NCBI GenBank assembly: GCA_035640455.1
Contig: DASQWB010000071.1
Coordinates: forward strand, 1 to 49,474
Direction of reading: 5' to 3'
Length of the DNA stretch: 49,474 nt
DNA from: AC-50 sp035640455
Lineage (GTDB): Bacteria > Actinomycetota > Thermoleophilia > Gaiellales > Gaiellaceae
The translations under genes were made by a program, and so were the position numbers. The notes under the pieces were generated by a model. That model worked only from the letters and a program-made list of their open reading frames with translations. It searched no databases and had not been told where the DNA came from. This document shows, one piece after another, positions 15,172-23,393 of this stretch (the first letter of the stretch is position 1; every line of letters starts with the position of its first letter).

Positions 15172-17460
15172 TTGAGCACCCTGCTGCTCGTACCGCTCGA
15201 AGACGTCGTGGTCTTCCCGAACATGAACGTGACGCTGCCAGTGGACGTCGGCGGCGAGGATCGTGTCCTGCTCGTGCCGCGGCACGAGAACGCCTACGCG
15301 AAGGTCGGCACGGTCGCGGAGGCCGCTGAGCGCGTCCGCCTCCCCGGCGGCGGCCACGCGGTCGCCCTCGTCGGCCTGTACCGCGGCATCGCCGGCGCCG
15401 CCCACACCGACGCGCGCGGGCAGCTGCGCGTCGAGGTGGAGGAGCGCCCGGACGTGGAGCCGCCCGCTGCCCGCACGCGCGACCTCGAGCGCGAGTACCG
15501 CGCCGTCGTCGAGGAGATCCTCGAGCTGCGCGGCGACGACGGCCGGATCTCGGCCTTCGTCCGCTCGATCAGCGAGGTCGGCACGCTCGCCGACACCGTC
15601 GCCTACGCGCCCGAGCTCACCTTCGAGCAGAAGGTCGAGCTCCTCGAGGCCGTCGACGTCGTCGAGCGGCTTGAGCTCGCCCTCAAGCTCCAGCGCGAGC
15701 GGCTCGCCGAGCTGCAGGTCCGGCAGCGGATTCGCGACGACGTCGAGTCCGGCGCTCAGCGCCAGCAGCGCGAGTACATCCTGCGCAAGCAGCTGGAGTC
15801 GATCCGCAAGGAGCTGGGCGAGGACGACGCGTCCGTCGCCGACGAGTACCGGCGCAAGATCGAGGAGGCCGGGATGCCCGAGGCGGTGCGCGAGCAGGCC
15901 GAGCGCGAGGCCGCGCGCCTCGAGCGGATGGGCGAGGCCTCCGGCGAGTCCTCGATGATCCGCACCTACCTCGACTGGCTCGTCTCGGTGCCGTGGTCGA
16001 AGCGCTCCGAGGAGCGGCTCGATCCGGTACACGCGCGTGAGGTGCTGGACGCCGACCACGCGGGCCTCGAGGACGTCAAGGAGCGGATCGTCGAGTACCT
16101 GGCCGTTCGCAAGCTCCGCCAGGAGCGCGGGATCGCCGAGGACAAGCGCTCCGGCGCCATCCTCACGCTCATCGGCCCGCCCGGGACCGGCAAGACCTCG
16201 GTCGGCGAGTCGATCGCGCGCGCGCTCGGGCGCGAGTTCGTCCGCATGTCGCTGGGCGGCATCCGCGACGAGGCGGAGATCCGCGGCCACCGGCGCACCT
16301 ACATCGGCGCGCTCCCGGGCCGCCTCGTGCGTGCGCTCCGCGACGCCGGGACGATGAACCCGGTGATCATGCTCGACGAGGTCGACAAGATCGGCGCCGA
16401 CTGGCGCGGCGACCCCTCGGCGGCGCTGCTCGAGGTGCTCGACCCGGCGCAGAACCATTCGTTCCGCGACCACTACCTCGACGTCGAGCTCGACCTCTCC
16501 GAGGTCGTCTTCATCGCCACGGCGAACATCTCGGAGACCATCCCCGGGCCGCTGCTCGACCGGATGGAGGTCATCCGCTTCGACGGCTACACGGTCGACG
16601 AGAAGATCGCGATCGCCCGCGGCTACCTCTGGCCGCGCCAGGTGGAGCGGAACGGCCTGAAGCCTGAGGAGGTCGCGATCGGCGACGAGCTCCTGCGCAC
16701 CGTCATCTCCGAGTACACGCGCGAGGCCGGCGTCCGCCAGCTCGAGCGCGAGCTGGGGAAGATCCTGCGCAAGATCGCGACGCGGATCGCCTCCGACGAG
16801 GTGGTGGCTCCGGTTGCGGTCGACCTCGAGGTCGTCCGCGACGCGCTCGGGCGGCAGCGCTTCTTCCAGGAGGCGGCCGAGCGGACGGCGGTGCCAGGTG
16901 TGGCGACCGGCCTGTCCGTCACCGGCACGGGCGGCGACGTCCTGTTCATCGAGGCCACGGCCATGAAGGGCAAGGAGCCGCTCGTCCTGACCGGACAGCT
17001 CGGCGACGTGATGAAGGAGTCGGCGCGGATCGCGCTCTCGTGGGTGCGCTCGCACGCGAGCGAGCTCGACATCGACGACAGCGCCTTCGACGAGCGCTCG
17101 TTCCACGTCCACGTCCCTGCGGGCGCGATCCCGAAGGACGGCCCGAGCGCCGGCATCACGATGACGACGGCTTTGGCGTCGCTCCTGACCGGCCGGCCCG
17201 TGAAGCACACAGTCGGCATGACCGGAGAGGTCACGCTCCAGGGTCGCGTGCTCCCGATCGGCGGGCTGAAGCAGAAGGTGCTCGCGGCGCACGCCGCCGG
17301 CCTGACGGACGTGATCTTGCCCGAGCGGAACCGGCCCGACCTCGAGGACGTCCCCGCGGACGTCCGCGAGGAGCTGACGTTCCACCCGGTCATGACGCTC
17401 GACGAGGTGCTGTCGGTCGCTTTGGAGCCGGCGCGCGCCGATGCGCTGCAGGCGGTGTAA
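15172..17460 (+). CDS. lon: ATP-dependent protease Lon
   Basis: Cytoplasmic AAA+ serine protease degrading damaged and regulatory proteins. Domain order: N-terminal LonN domain (1 to about 185: LLLVPLEDVVVFPNMNVTLP), helical part (REYILRKQLESIRKELGED), AAA+ with Walker A LIGPPGTGKTSVGESIA and Walker B VIMLDEVDKIG, and the Lon-C protease domain with catalytic Ser in PKDGPSAGITM and Lys in GLKQKVLAAH. 762 residues, normal for LonA. TTG at 15172 is chosen because AGGAGG lies five bases before it. TACTAT at 15141-15146 may be the -10. Confidence 0.96.
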   Translation: MSTLLLVPLEDVVVFPNMNVTLPVDVGGEDRVLLVPRHENAYAKVGTVAEAAERVRLPGGGHAVALVGLYRGIAGAAHTDARGQLRVEVEERPDVEPPAARTRDLEREYRAVVEEILELRGDDGRISAFVRSISEVGTLADTVAYAPELTFEQKVELLEAVDVVERLELALKLQRERLAELQVRQRIRDDVESGAQRQQREYILRKQLESIRKELGEDDASVADEYRRKIEEAGMPEAVREQAEREAARLERMGEASGESSMIRTYLDWLVSVPWSKRSEERLDPVHAREVLDADHAGLEDVKERIVEYLAVRKLRQERGIAEDKRSGAILTLIGPPGTGKTSVGESIARALGREFVRMSLGGIRDEAEIRGHRRTYIGALPGRLVRALRDAGTMNPVIMLDEVDKIGADWRGDPSAALLEVLDPAQNHSFRDHYLDVELDLSEVVFIATANISETIPGPLLDRMEVIRFDGYTVDEKIAIARGYLWPRQVERNGLKPEEVAIGDELLRTVISEYTREAGVRQLERELGKILRKIATRIASDEVVAPVAVDLEVVRDALGRQRFFQEAAERTAVPGVATGLSVTGTGGDVLFIEATAMKGKEPLVLTGQLGDVMKESARIALSWVRSHASELDIDDSAFDERSFHVHVPAGAIPKDGPSAGITMTTALASLLTGRPVKHTVGMTGEVTLQGRVLPIGGLKQKVLAAHAAGLTDVILPERNRPDLEDVPADVREELTFHPVMTLDEVLSVALEPARADALQAV

Positions 17461-17752
17461 CCCGGTTCCCGAGGAGGTCCGCCAAGCGGCGGACCTCCTC
17501 GAGCGTCGCTGGACGATCTCGATCCTCTACGCCTCCTACGAGGGCGCCGTGCGGTTCAACGAGTTCAGGCAGGCACTCGGGTCGATCCCGCCGGCGACGC
17601 TAGCGGCGCGCCTGCTCGAGCTCGAGGAGGCGGGCGTGTTGGAGCGGGCAGTGATCGCCGACCGGCCGCCGCGGGTCGAGTATCGCGTCACGCAGCGTGG
17701 CGAGGCGCTCCGGGTGGGGATCGACGCGCTCGTGCGCGCGACCACTCGCTGA
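17441..17752 (+). CDS. HxlR-type winged-helix regulator
   Basis: A 103-residue MarR/HxlR-like protein: RRWTISILYASYEGAVRFNE, FRQALGSIPPATLAARLLEL, then wing VEYRVTQRGEALR. HxlR proteins bind DNA as dimers and often sense redox or electrophiles through an N-terminal cysteine; here CRRC sits at residues 3-6. The ATG lies inside the end of lon (20-base overlap), so it is co-transcribed with it. The start of its coding region contains a perfect 13-bp hairpin. Confidence 0.85.
   Translation: MRCRRCNPVPEEVRQAADLLERRWTISILYASYEGAVRFNEFRQALGSIPPATLAARLLELEEAGVLERAVIADRPPRVEYRVTQRGEALRVGIDALVRATTR
17471..17500 (+). repeat. Perfect 13-bp inverted repeat inside the HxlR coding start
   Basis: GAGGAGGTCCGCC (17471-17483) pairs with GGCGGACCTCCTC (17488-17500) across AAGC, ten bases after the lon stop. 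The left arm contains a Shine-Dalgarno-like GAGGAGGT. It may terminate or attenuate lon readthrough or shield translation. No T tract follows. Confidence 0.6.
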
Positions 17753-17806
17753 CTTCAGGCCCCGACGGGGGATGGCGGCCGGCCTGCGTCCCGGCAAGGT
17801 GAGGCC

Positions 17807-18836
17807 GTGGCCGCAAGAGGGATAGCCGCCGCGGCGCTCGTCGCCGGGATCTTCGCTTCCTCCGGCGCCGGGGTCGCCGGCTCCGCAGAGGGACGGATCG
17901 CGTTCGTGCTGCGAACGGACGTGAACCGGATCTACTCGATCCGCCCCGACGGCCGAGGGCCGCGCCGGCTCAGCCGCCTTCCGCGCTCACTCGGCCGCGG
18001 CGGCGACGTGAAGCCGGCGTGGTCATCGGACGGGCGCTGGATCGCCTTCGCACGAAACGTCCCGCGGAACGGCGGCGACCGCCTCTCGCTGTATCGCGTG
18101 CGCGGCGACGGGACGGGCCTCCGGCGTGTTACGGCCGGGTCGGGGACCTTCGACTCCACGCCCTCCTGGTCGCCCGACGGCACCCGGATCGCGTTTACGC
18201 GCGCCACGTCGCCGGCCGCGTCGCTCGCCTGGATCTACCGCGTGCGCGCTGACGGCAGCGAGGACGAGCAGCTCTCGGACGGGTACGTCTTCGACTTCTC
18301 GCCAGCCTGGTCTCCGGACGGCGCGACGATCGCGTACGCGCACGAGGGCGTCGGGAGGTCGAGGAGCCGCGTCGGCACCCAGGGCCAGCTGACGTTCCGG
18401 CGCGAGGACGCTCCACGCGACGAGGCTCGCAACCTCTTCGTCTCCGACCTCGCCTGGTCTCCGGACGGCAGCCGCCTCGCCTTCGTCGGCGTCCGCCAGC
18501 CGCTCGGCCGAACGTGCTCGAGGCATCTGAACACGGGGCGTCTCCTGCTCGGGTTGAACCCGGCGAGGCGGTTCGCGCCGCCCGGCTGCGTTCGCCATGG
18601 AGACATCTACGTGGTCGGCGCGGACGGGACGACGGGCCTCGTCAGGCCTCACAAGCTCCCGCGCGGACGACCGGCACCCGAGCTGGTCTCCGGACGGGAA
18701 GCAGATCGTCTTCTCGAGCGGACGGCCGTCGCGCTTGTACGTGGTCGCGGCTACCCGCGGCGCTCCGCGGCTCCTGTTCGCGCCGCAGCGAGGCCAAGCC
18801 CTCGACCCGGCGTGGGGCCCGGCAGCCGCACGCTGA
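17807..18836 (+). pseudogene. Frameshifted TolB/WD40-like beta-propeller protein gene
   Basis: A signal peptide (AAAALVAGIFASSGAGVAG) is followed by PD40/TolB-type propeller blades, each with an SPDG core: PAWSSDGRWIAFARN, PSWSPDGTRIAFTRA, PAWSPDGATIAYAHE, LAWSPDGSRLAFVG. Near 18647 the reading frame is lost. The expected blade PSWSPDGKQIVFSSG and the natural end RGQALDPAWGPAAAR continue in another frame to 18836. One extra C in AGGCCTCACA would explain it. The original frame runs on to 18907 as R/P-rich nonsense. Either a decaying gene or a sequencing error. GTG start with AAGGTGAGG upstream. Confidence 0.7.
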
Positions 18837-18855
18837 GTCGTATCCTTGGGCGCGG

Positions 18856-19404
18856 ATGGCGACCCGAGCCGTTCCCGCGCCGCTTGCGCAGCTGCCGAAC
18901 GCGCTGACGCTCTTCCGGCTCGTCCTGATCCCGGTCTTTGTCGGGCTCGTCCTCGCCTCTGACGAGGGCCACAGCTGGCCCGCCGCGATCGTGTTCGGCG
19001 TCGCAGCCGTCACCGACCAGGTCGACGGCTTCCTCGCGCGGCGGTGGCGGGTCGAGTCGCAGTTCGGGAAGATCGCCGACCCGCTCGCCGACCGGCTGAT
19101 GATCGATGCGGCCGTGATCCTGCTCTGGCACGCGGGGCGCCTGCCGTGGATCGCGCTCGTGATCCCGGCGCGTGATCTCGCGCTGCTCGCCGGGTACAAG
19201 GTGGCCGTGAAGCGCGGCTACGAGCTCGAGGTCAACCTTGCCGGCAAGGCCGCGACGTGGCTCCTCTACGCCGCCCTCGCCCTCGCGATGGTGACGCACA
19301 AAGGCGACGACTGGCCGCTCTGGATCTTCTGGGCCGGCATCGCGCTCGCCGTCGTCGCCTTCGTCCAGTACGCCGTCACGGCACGCAGGGAGACGACGCC
19401 GTGA
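18856..19404 (+). CDS. pgsA: CDP-alcohol phosphatidyltransferase (phosphatidylglycerophosphate synthase)
   Basis: Membrane enzyme transferring a phosphatidyl group from CDP-diacylglycerol, most likely to glycerol 3-phosphate. The family motif is complete: TDQVDGFLARRWRVESQFGK then IADPLADRL (D-x2-DG-x2-AR-x9-G-x3-D-x3-D). Several membrane helices follow, for example WIALVIPARDLALLAGY. 182 residues, typical. TATCCT at 18841-18846 lies nine bases before the ATG. The 3' end overlaps the next gene as GTGA. PgsA is the best guess within a family that also includes PIP synthases. Confidence 0.88.
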   Translation: MATRAVPAPLAQLPNALTLFRLVLIPVFVGLVLASDEGHSWPAAIVFGVAAVTDQVDGFLARRWRVESQFGKIADPLADRLMIDAAVILLWHAGRLPWIALVIPARDLALLAGYKVAVKRGYELEVNLAGKAATWLLYAALALAMVTHKGDDWPLWIFWAGIALAVVAFVQYAVTARRETTP

Positions 19405-21923
19405 AGACCGTCGTGATGGCCGGCGGCGAGGGAACGCGGCTCCGCCCGCTGACCTCGAACCAGCCGAAGCCGATGGTCCCGATCGTCGGCAAGCCGTGCA
19501 TGGAGCACATCCTCGAGCTCGTCCGCGCGCACGGCTTCGAGGAGGTGATCGTCACGGTCGCCTTCCTGCCGCAGGCGATCCGCAGCTACTTCGGCGACGG
19601 CGAGTCGCTCGGGCTCACGATGGAGTACTCCGTTGAGGAGTCGCCGCTCGGCACTGCCGGCTCCGTCCGCCTCGCGAGCGACCGCCTGGACGACACCTTC
19701 CTCGTCATCTCGGGCGACGCGCTCTGCGACATCGACCTGCGCCGGCTCGTCGACGTCCACCGCGAGAAGGGCGCGGCGGTCACGATCGGGCTCAAGTCGG
19801 TCGACAACCCGCTCGAGTTCGGGATCGTCGTCACCGACGACGACGGACGCGTCGAGCGCTTCCTCGAGAAGCCGTCGTGGGGCCAGGTCTTCTCGGACAC
19901 GATCAACACGGGCATCTACGTCCTCGAGCCGGAGGTCATGCGCCACGTGCCGACCGACCGGCCCTACGACTTCTCGAAGGAGCTGTTCCCGCTCTTGCTC
20001 GAGATGGGCCGCCCGATCTACGGCCACGTCTGCGAGGGCTACTGGCAGGACGTCGGCGACCTCGACCAGTACCGGCAGGCGAACTTCGACGCGCTCGACG
20101 AGCGCGTGCGCCTGCGCATCCCCGGCATCCGGCTGCGCGGGAACATCTGGGTGGGGGAGGGGGTCGACATCGAGGACCTCGAGCGCATCGAGGGGCCGGC
20201 CTTCGTCGGCAACTACTGCCGCATCTCGCCCGAGGCTTCGATCGGCGCGTACGCCGTGCTCGAGACGAGCGTGACCCTCCGCGAGGGCGCGCGCATCGCC
20301 CGCTCGGTCGTCGATGCTTCGTCGTACCTCGGCCAGAGCGCCGTCGTCGAAGGCGCGATCGTCGGCCGGCGGTGCGAGATCCGGCCGCACGTGCGCATCC
20401 ACGAGGGCGTTGCGATCGGCGACGACGTCCTGGTCGGCGCCGAGAGCGTCATCGCGCCCGGGGTGCGGATCTACCCGTACAAGGAGGTCGAATCGGGGGC
20501 GCAGATCTACGAGAGCCTGATCTGGGAGTCGCGTGCCTCGTCGCGGCTCTTCGGCAAGGACGGCGTCTCGGGCCTCGTCAACGTCGACGTCACGGTCGAG
20601 ACGGTGGTGCGGCTCGCCACCGCGCTCGGGACGGCGCTCCGGCGCGGATCCCGCGTGGTCGCGAGCCGCGAGTCACCGGCGGCCTGCCGCATGATCAAGC
20701 GGGCCATGATCTCCGGCCTCAATTCGACGGGGGTCGACGTCGCCGACCTGCGCGTGCTCCCGGCCGCCGTCAGCCGCCACCTCCTGAAGACGCACGGTTA
20801 CGAGCTCGGCTTCCACGTCGGCACGAGCTCGGTCGACCCCGAGGTCGTTCAGATCCGCTTCTTCGAGCAGCCCGGGATCCAGCTCACGGCGTCGATGCAG
20901 AAGGAGATCGAGAAGCACTACACGCGGCAAGAGCTGCGGCGTGTCGCCTACGACGAGGTCGGCTCGGTGACCTACCCGGCGCGCGTGCGCGAGAGCTACG
21001 CGCAGGATCTGCTCTCGAGCCTCGACGTCGAGGCGATCCGCAAGCGCGGCTTCCGCCTCGTCGTCGACTACGGCTACTCGGCGGCGTCGTTCGTCCTCCC
21101 GCTCGTCCTCGGGCCGCTCGGGGTCGAGGCGGTCTCGGCGCACGCGTTCGCGGCCGAGCGCTCCGAGCCGAGTCCCAGCGAGCGGCTCCAGGAGTCGATC
21201 GCCCAGGCGCGGCGGCTCGTGGGCGCGGTCGGCGCCGACCTCGGCGCCGTCTTCGATCGGGCGGCGGAGCGGCTATACCTGATCGACGAGGGCGCGGAGG
21301 AGATCCCGGTCGAGCAGGCGCTCCTCCTCTTCCTGCGCCTGATCGGCTCGAACGGCCGCCGCGGCAAGCTCGCGTTCCCGGTGACGGTGACGAGCCGCGT
21401 CGACGAGCTCGTCCAGGACAGCGACCTCGAGGTCATCCGCACGCCGGCCTCGCTCGCCGAGCTCACGCAGGCGGCGGCGGAGAACGACGTCATCTTCGCC
21501 GGCGCGGTCGGCGGCGGCTACGTCTTCCCCGAGTTCCTGCCCGCCTACGACGCCGTCGCGAGCCTCTGCAAGCTGCTCGAGCTCCTCGCGCCCATCGAGC
21601 GGCCGCTCTCGGCGCTCGTCGCCGAGCTTCCCTCACCGACGCTCGTCCACGAGGAGCTCCGCTGCCCGTGGGCGATGAAGGGGCTCGTGATGCGCGTCCT
21701 CACCGAGCGGCTCCGCGACCGCGAGCTCGACACCCTCGACGGGATCAAGGTCTTCGACGAGCGCGGCTGGGCGCAGGTGCTTCCCGACCCGGACGAGCCG
21801 ATCGTCCACCTGTACGCCGAGGGAGCCGATCCGGCCACCTCGCGGGAGCTCGCGCAGGAGCTGCGCGCCCTCGTCGAGGAAATCATGGCCGGCGAAGCTG
21901 AAGAGGCTGTAGCTAGACCCTAA
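19401..21923 (+). CDS. Sugar nucleotidyltransferase fused to phosphomannomutase-like domain
   Basis: An 840-residue fusion. Residues 1-230: nucleotidyltransferase with MAGGEGTRLRPLTSNQPKPM, VISGDALCDIDL and NTGIYVLEPEV. Residues about 240-350: left-handed beta-helix hexapeptide repeats (GPAFVGNYCRISPEASIGAY, GAIVGRRCEIRPHVRI). Residues about 370-830: phosphohexomutase-like fold. Such fusions are annotated mannose-1-phosphate guanylyltransferase/phosphomannomutase and supply GDP-mannose or similar donors for glycans. The mutase part is degenerate: where the phosphoserine loop (T-A-S-H-N-P) is expected it has HVGTSSVDPEVVQ. Its substrate and mutase activity are therefore uncertain. Coupled to pgsA by a GTGA overlap. 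Confidence 0.88.
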   Translation: MKTVVMAGGEGTRLRPLTSNQPKPMVPIVGKPCMEHILELVRAHGFEEVIVTVAFLPQAIRSYFGDGESLGLTMEYSVEESPLGTAGSVRLASDRLDDTFLVISGDALCDIDLRRLVDVHREKGAAVTIGLKSVDNPLEFGIVVTDDDGRVERFLEKPSWGQVFSDTINTGIYVLEPEVMRHVPTDRPYDFSKELFPLLLEMGRPIYGHVCEGYWQDVGDLDQYRQANFDALDERVRLRIPGIRLRGNIWVGEGVDIEDLERIEGPAFVGNYCRISPEASIGAYAVLETSVTLREGARIARSVVDASSYLGQSAVVEGAIVGRRCEIRPHVRIHEGVAIGDDVLVGAESVIAPGVRIYPYKEVESGAQIYESLIWESRASSRLFGKDGVSGLVNVDVTVETVVRLATALGTALRRGSRVVASRESPAACRMIKRAMISGLNSTGVDVADLRVLPAAVSRHLLKTHGYELGFHVGTSSVDPEVVQIRFFEQPGIQLTASMQKEIEKHYTRQELRRVAYDEVGSVTYPARVRESYAQDLLSSLDVEAIRKRGFRLVVDYGYSAASFVLPLVLGPLGVEAVSAHAFAAERSEPSPSERLQESIAQARRLVGAVGADLGAVFDRAAERLYLIDEGAEEIPVEQALLLFLRLIGSNGRRGKLAFPVTVTSRVDELVQDSDLEVIRTPASLAELTQAAAENDVIFAGAVGGGYVFPEFLPAYDAVASLCKLLELLAPIERPLSALVAELPSPTLVHEELRCPWAMKGLVMRVLTERLRDRELDTLDGIKVFDERGWAQVLPDPDEPIVHLYAEGADPATSRELAQELRALVEEIMAGEAEEAVARP

Positions 21924-21931
21924 AGCTCAGG

Positions 21932-21961
21932 TTGACCCCTGAGCCTGATGGCTGCTTTACT
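21932..21961 (+). promoter_or_regulatory. Putative promoter of the rsiG-garA-ftsR-apt cluster
   Basis: TTGACC at 21932-21937, 18-base spacer, TTTACT at 21956-21961, about 28 bases before the GTG of the rsiG-like gene. The -35 flanks form a small inverted repeat (CTCAG...CTGAG). Confidence 0.45.
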
Positions 21962-21988
21962 GGAGCCACCCCCAAGCGAAAGGCACCT

Positions 21989-22243
21989 GTGGACCAGTTC
22001 GAGATGCCCGATCTCGCCTCGCTCTCCGACGGAGAGCTGAAGGAGCTGATCGACGAGCTGATGAAGGAGGAGGCGGAGGTCTCGTATCGCCGCCGGATCC
22101 TGCACGGCAAGATCGACATCCTGCGCGCCGAGCGCAACGCCCGGCTGAAGAAGACGGAGGGGAGGAGCATCCTCGAGGAGGTCGACGTCGATCGGCTGAC
22201 GGAGATCCTGACCTCGAAGTCGCCGCCGCCGAATCCCGAATGA
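21989..22243 (+). CDS. rsiG: RsiG-like c-di-GMP-responsive anti-sigma factor
   Basis: An 84-residue helical-hairpin protein. In Streptomyces, RsiG with c-di-GMP sequesters the sporulation sigma factor WhiG, using repeats of E-x3-S-x2-R-x3-Q-x3-D. Here the helix MKEEAEVSYRRRILHGKID carries E28, S32, R35, H39 and D43 at exactly that spacing, with His in place of Gln and only one copy, as expected for a homodimeric form such as that reported for Rubrobacter. The start is GTG 21989 or ATG 22004; the frame extends upstream to 21932 without family-like sequence. Overlaps the FHA gene by four bases. A WhiG homologue is not in the window. Confidence 0.75.
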   Translation: MDQFEMPDLASLSDGELKELIDELMKEEAEVSYRRRILHGKIDILRAERNARLKKTEGRSILEEVDVDRLTEILTSKSPPPNPE

Positions 22244-22704
22244 CCCACGTTTACTGCCCCGAATGCGGCTTCCAGAACCCGGAGTCCGCCAACTACTGCG
22301 CGAAGTGCGGCGCGCTCCTCGTACGCGACAGCGGCGCCGAGACGACGATGACGTACCTGCCCGACGAGGGCGACGACGACGTCGCCGAGGCGCTCGAGGA
22401 CCTCGGCGTCAAGGGCCCGGCGCTCGTCGTCCGCTCCGGCGGCGGCAGGACGGGCGAGACGTTCCGCCCCGAGGGCGATCGCACGACGATCGGCCGCTCG
22501 CCGGACTGCGACATCTTCCTCGACGACGTCACCGTCTCGCGCAAGCACGCGGTGCTGGTACGGCGCGACAGCTCGTTCTTCATCGAGGACCTCGGAAGCC
22601 TGAACGGAACCTTCCTCAACCGGCGGCGGATCGAGTCGGGCGAGCTCGGCGACGGCGACGAGCTCCAGATCGGCAAGTACCGCCTGACCTTCCTGCTGAA
22701 GTGA
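22240..22704 (+). CDS. Zinc-ribbon FHA-domain protein, GarA/OdhI-like
   Basis: Residues 1-30 form a zinc ribbon (CPECGFQNPESANYCAKCG). Residues 33-40 read AETTMTYL, close to the N-terminal ETTS phosphorylation motif of GarA/OdhI. Residues about 60-150 are an FHA domain (TTIGRSPDCDIFLDDVTVSR, KHAVLVR, DLGSLNGTFLNRRRI). In mycobacteria GarA switches 2-oxoglutarate dehydrogenase and glutamate metabolism after phosphorylation by Ser/Thr kinases. The following gene is the same MerR partner as in Mycobacterium (Rv1827-Rv1828 order), supporting orthology. The N-terminal zinc ribbon differs from mycobacterial GarA. Confidence 0.85.
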   Translation: MTHVYCPECGFQNPESANYCAKCGALLVRDSGAETTMTYLPDEGDDDVAEALEDLGVKGPALVVRSGGGRTGETFRPEGDRTTIGRSPDCDIFLDDVTVSRKHAVLVRRDSSFFIEDLGSLNGTFLNRRRIESGELGDGDELQIGKYRLTFLLK

Positions 22705-23393
22705 CCGTCACCGAGGCACCCGCCGCTACGCGCTTGCTGACGATCGGGGCCGTCTGCGCACGGCTGAAGGCCGAATTCCCGGATATCTCGATCTCGAAGA
22801 TCCGCTACCTCGAGGACCAGGGGCTGCTCTCGCTCCGCCGGACGCAGGGCGGCTACCGGCTCTTCAGCGAGGAGGACGTCGAGCGGCTGGAGACGATCCT
22901 GCGCCTTCAGCGGGACGAGTTCCTGCCCCTGCGCGTGATCCGGCAGGAGCTCTCCTCGCCCTCCGGCGGCAAGGACCGCAAGCGGGCGCGGCCGCTCGGC
23001 CTCGGCGGGCCGGAGGACGGCCTCGACCTCTCGGAGCTCTGCCGCCGGGCCGGGATCAGCGGCGAGCTGGCCCGCGAGCTCGAGGACTACGGCCTGCTCG
23101 AGCCGCGCTCGGAGGACGGCGAGAAGCGCTACGGCGAGGGCGACGTCGACGTCGCCCTCGCATGCTCGCGGCTCGCGCACTTCGGCATCGCTCCCCGCCA
23201 TCTGCGCGCCTTCCGGACGGCGGCGACGAGGGAGGCGGGCCTGCTCGAGGCGGTCGTCGCGCCGGCGCTCCGCGCGCGGAACCCCGAGCGACGAAAGGCC
23301 GGTCTCGAGGAGCTCCAGGAGCTGGGCGAGCTGGCCCAGGAGCTCTCGAAGCTGCTCTTCTGGCGCGACCTGCGGCAGCTCGCCTCGGCGTGA
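22701..23393 (+). CDS. ftsR: MerR-family regulator, FtsR/Rv1828-like
   Basis: 230 residues with an N-terminal MerR winged helix (LTIGAVCARLKAEFPDISIS, KIRYLEDQGLLSLRRTQGGY, RLFSEEDVERLETILRLQRD) and a second, atypical helical half (LSELCRRAGISGELARELED, YGLLEPRSEDGEKRYGEGDV). This double layout is that of Rv1828/FtsR, which regulates cell-division genes such as ftsZ in corynebacteria. No metal-binding cysteines are arranged as in classical MerR. The GTG start overlaps the FHA stop, and the end overlaps apt. Confidence 0.82.
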   Translation: MTVTEAPAATRLLTIGAVCARLKAEFPDISISKIRYLEDQGLLSLRRTQGGYRLFSEEDVERLETILRLQRDEFLPLRVIRQELSSPSGGKDRKRARPLGLGGPEDGLDLSELCRRAGISGELARELEDYGLLEPRSEDGEKRYGEGDVDVALACSRLAHFGIAPRHLRAFRTAATREAGLLEAVVAPALRARNPERRKAGLEELQELGELAQELSKLLFWRDLRQLASA

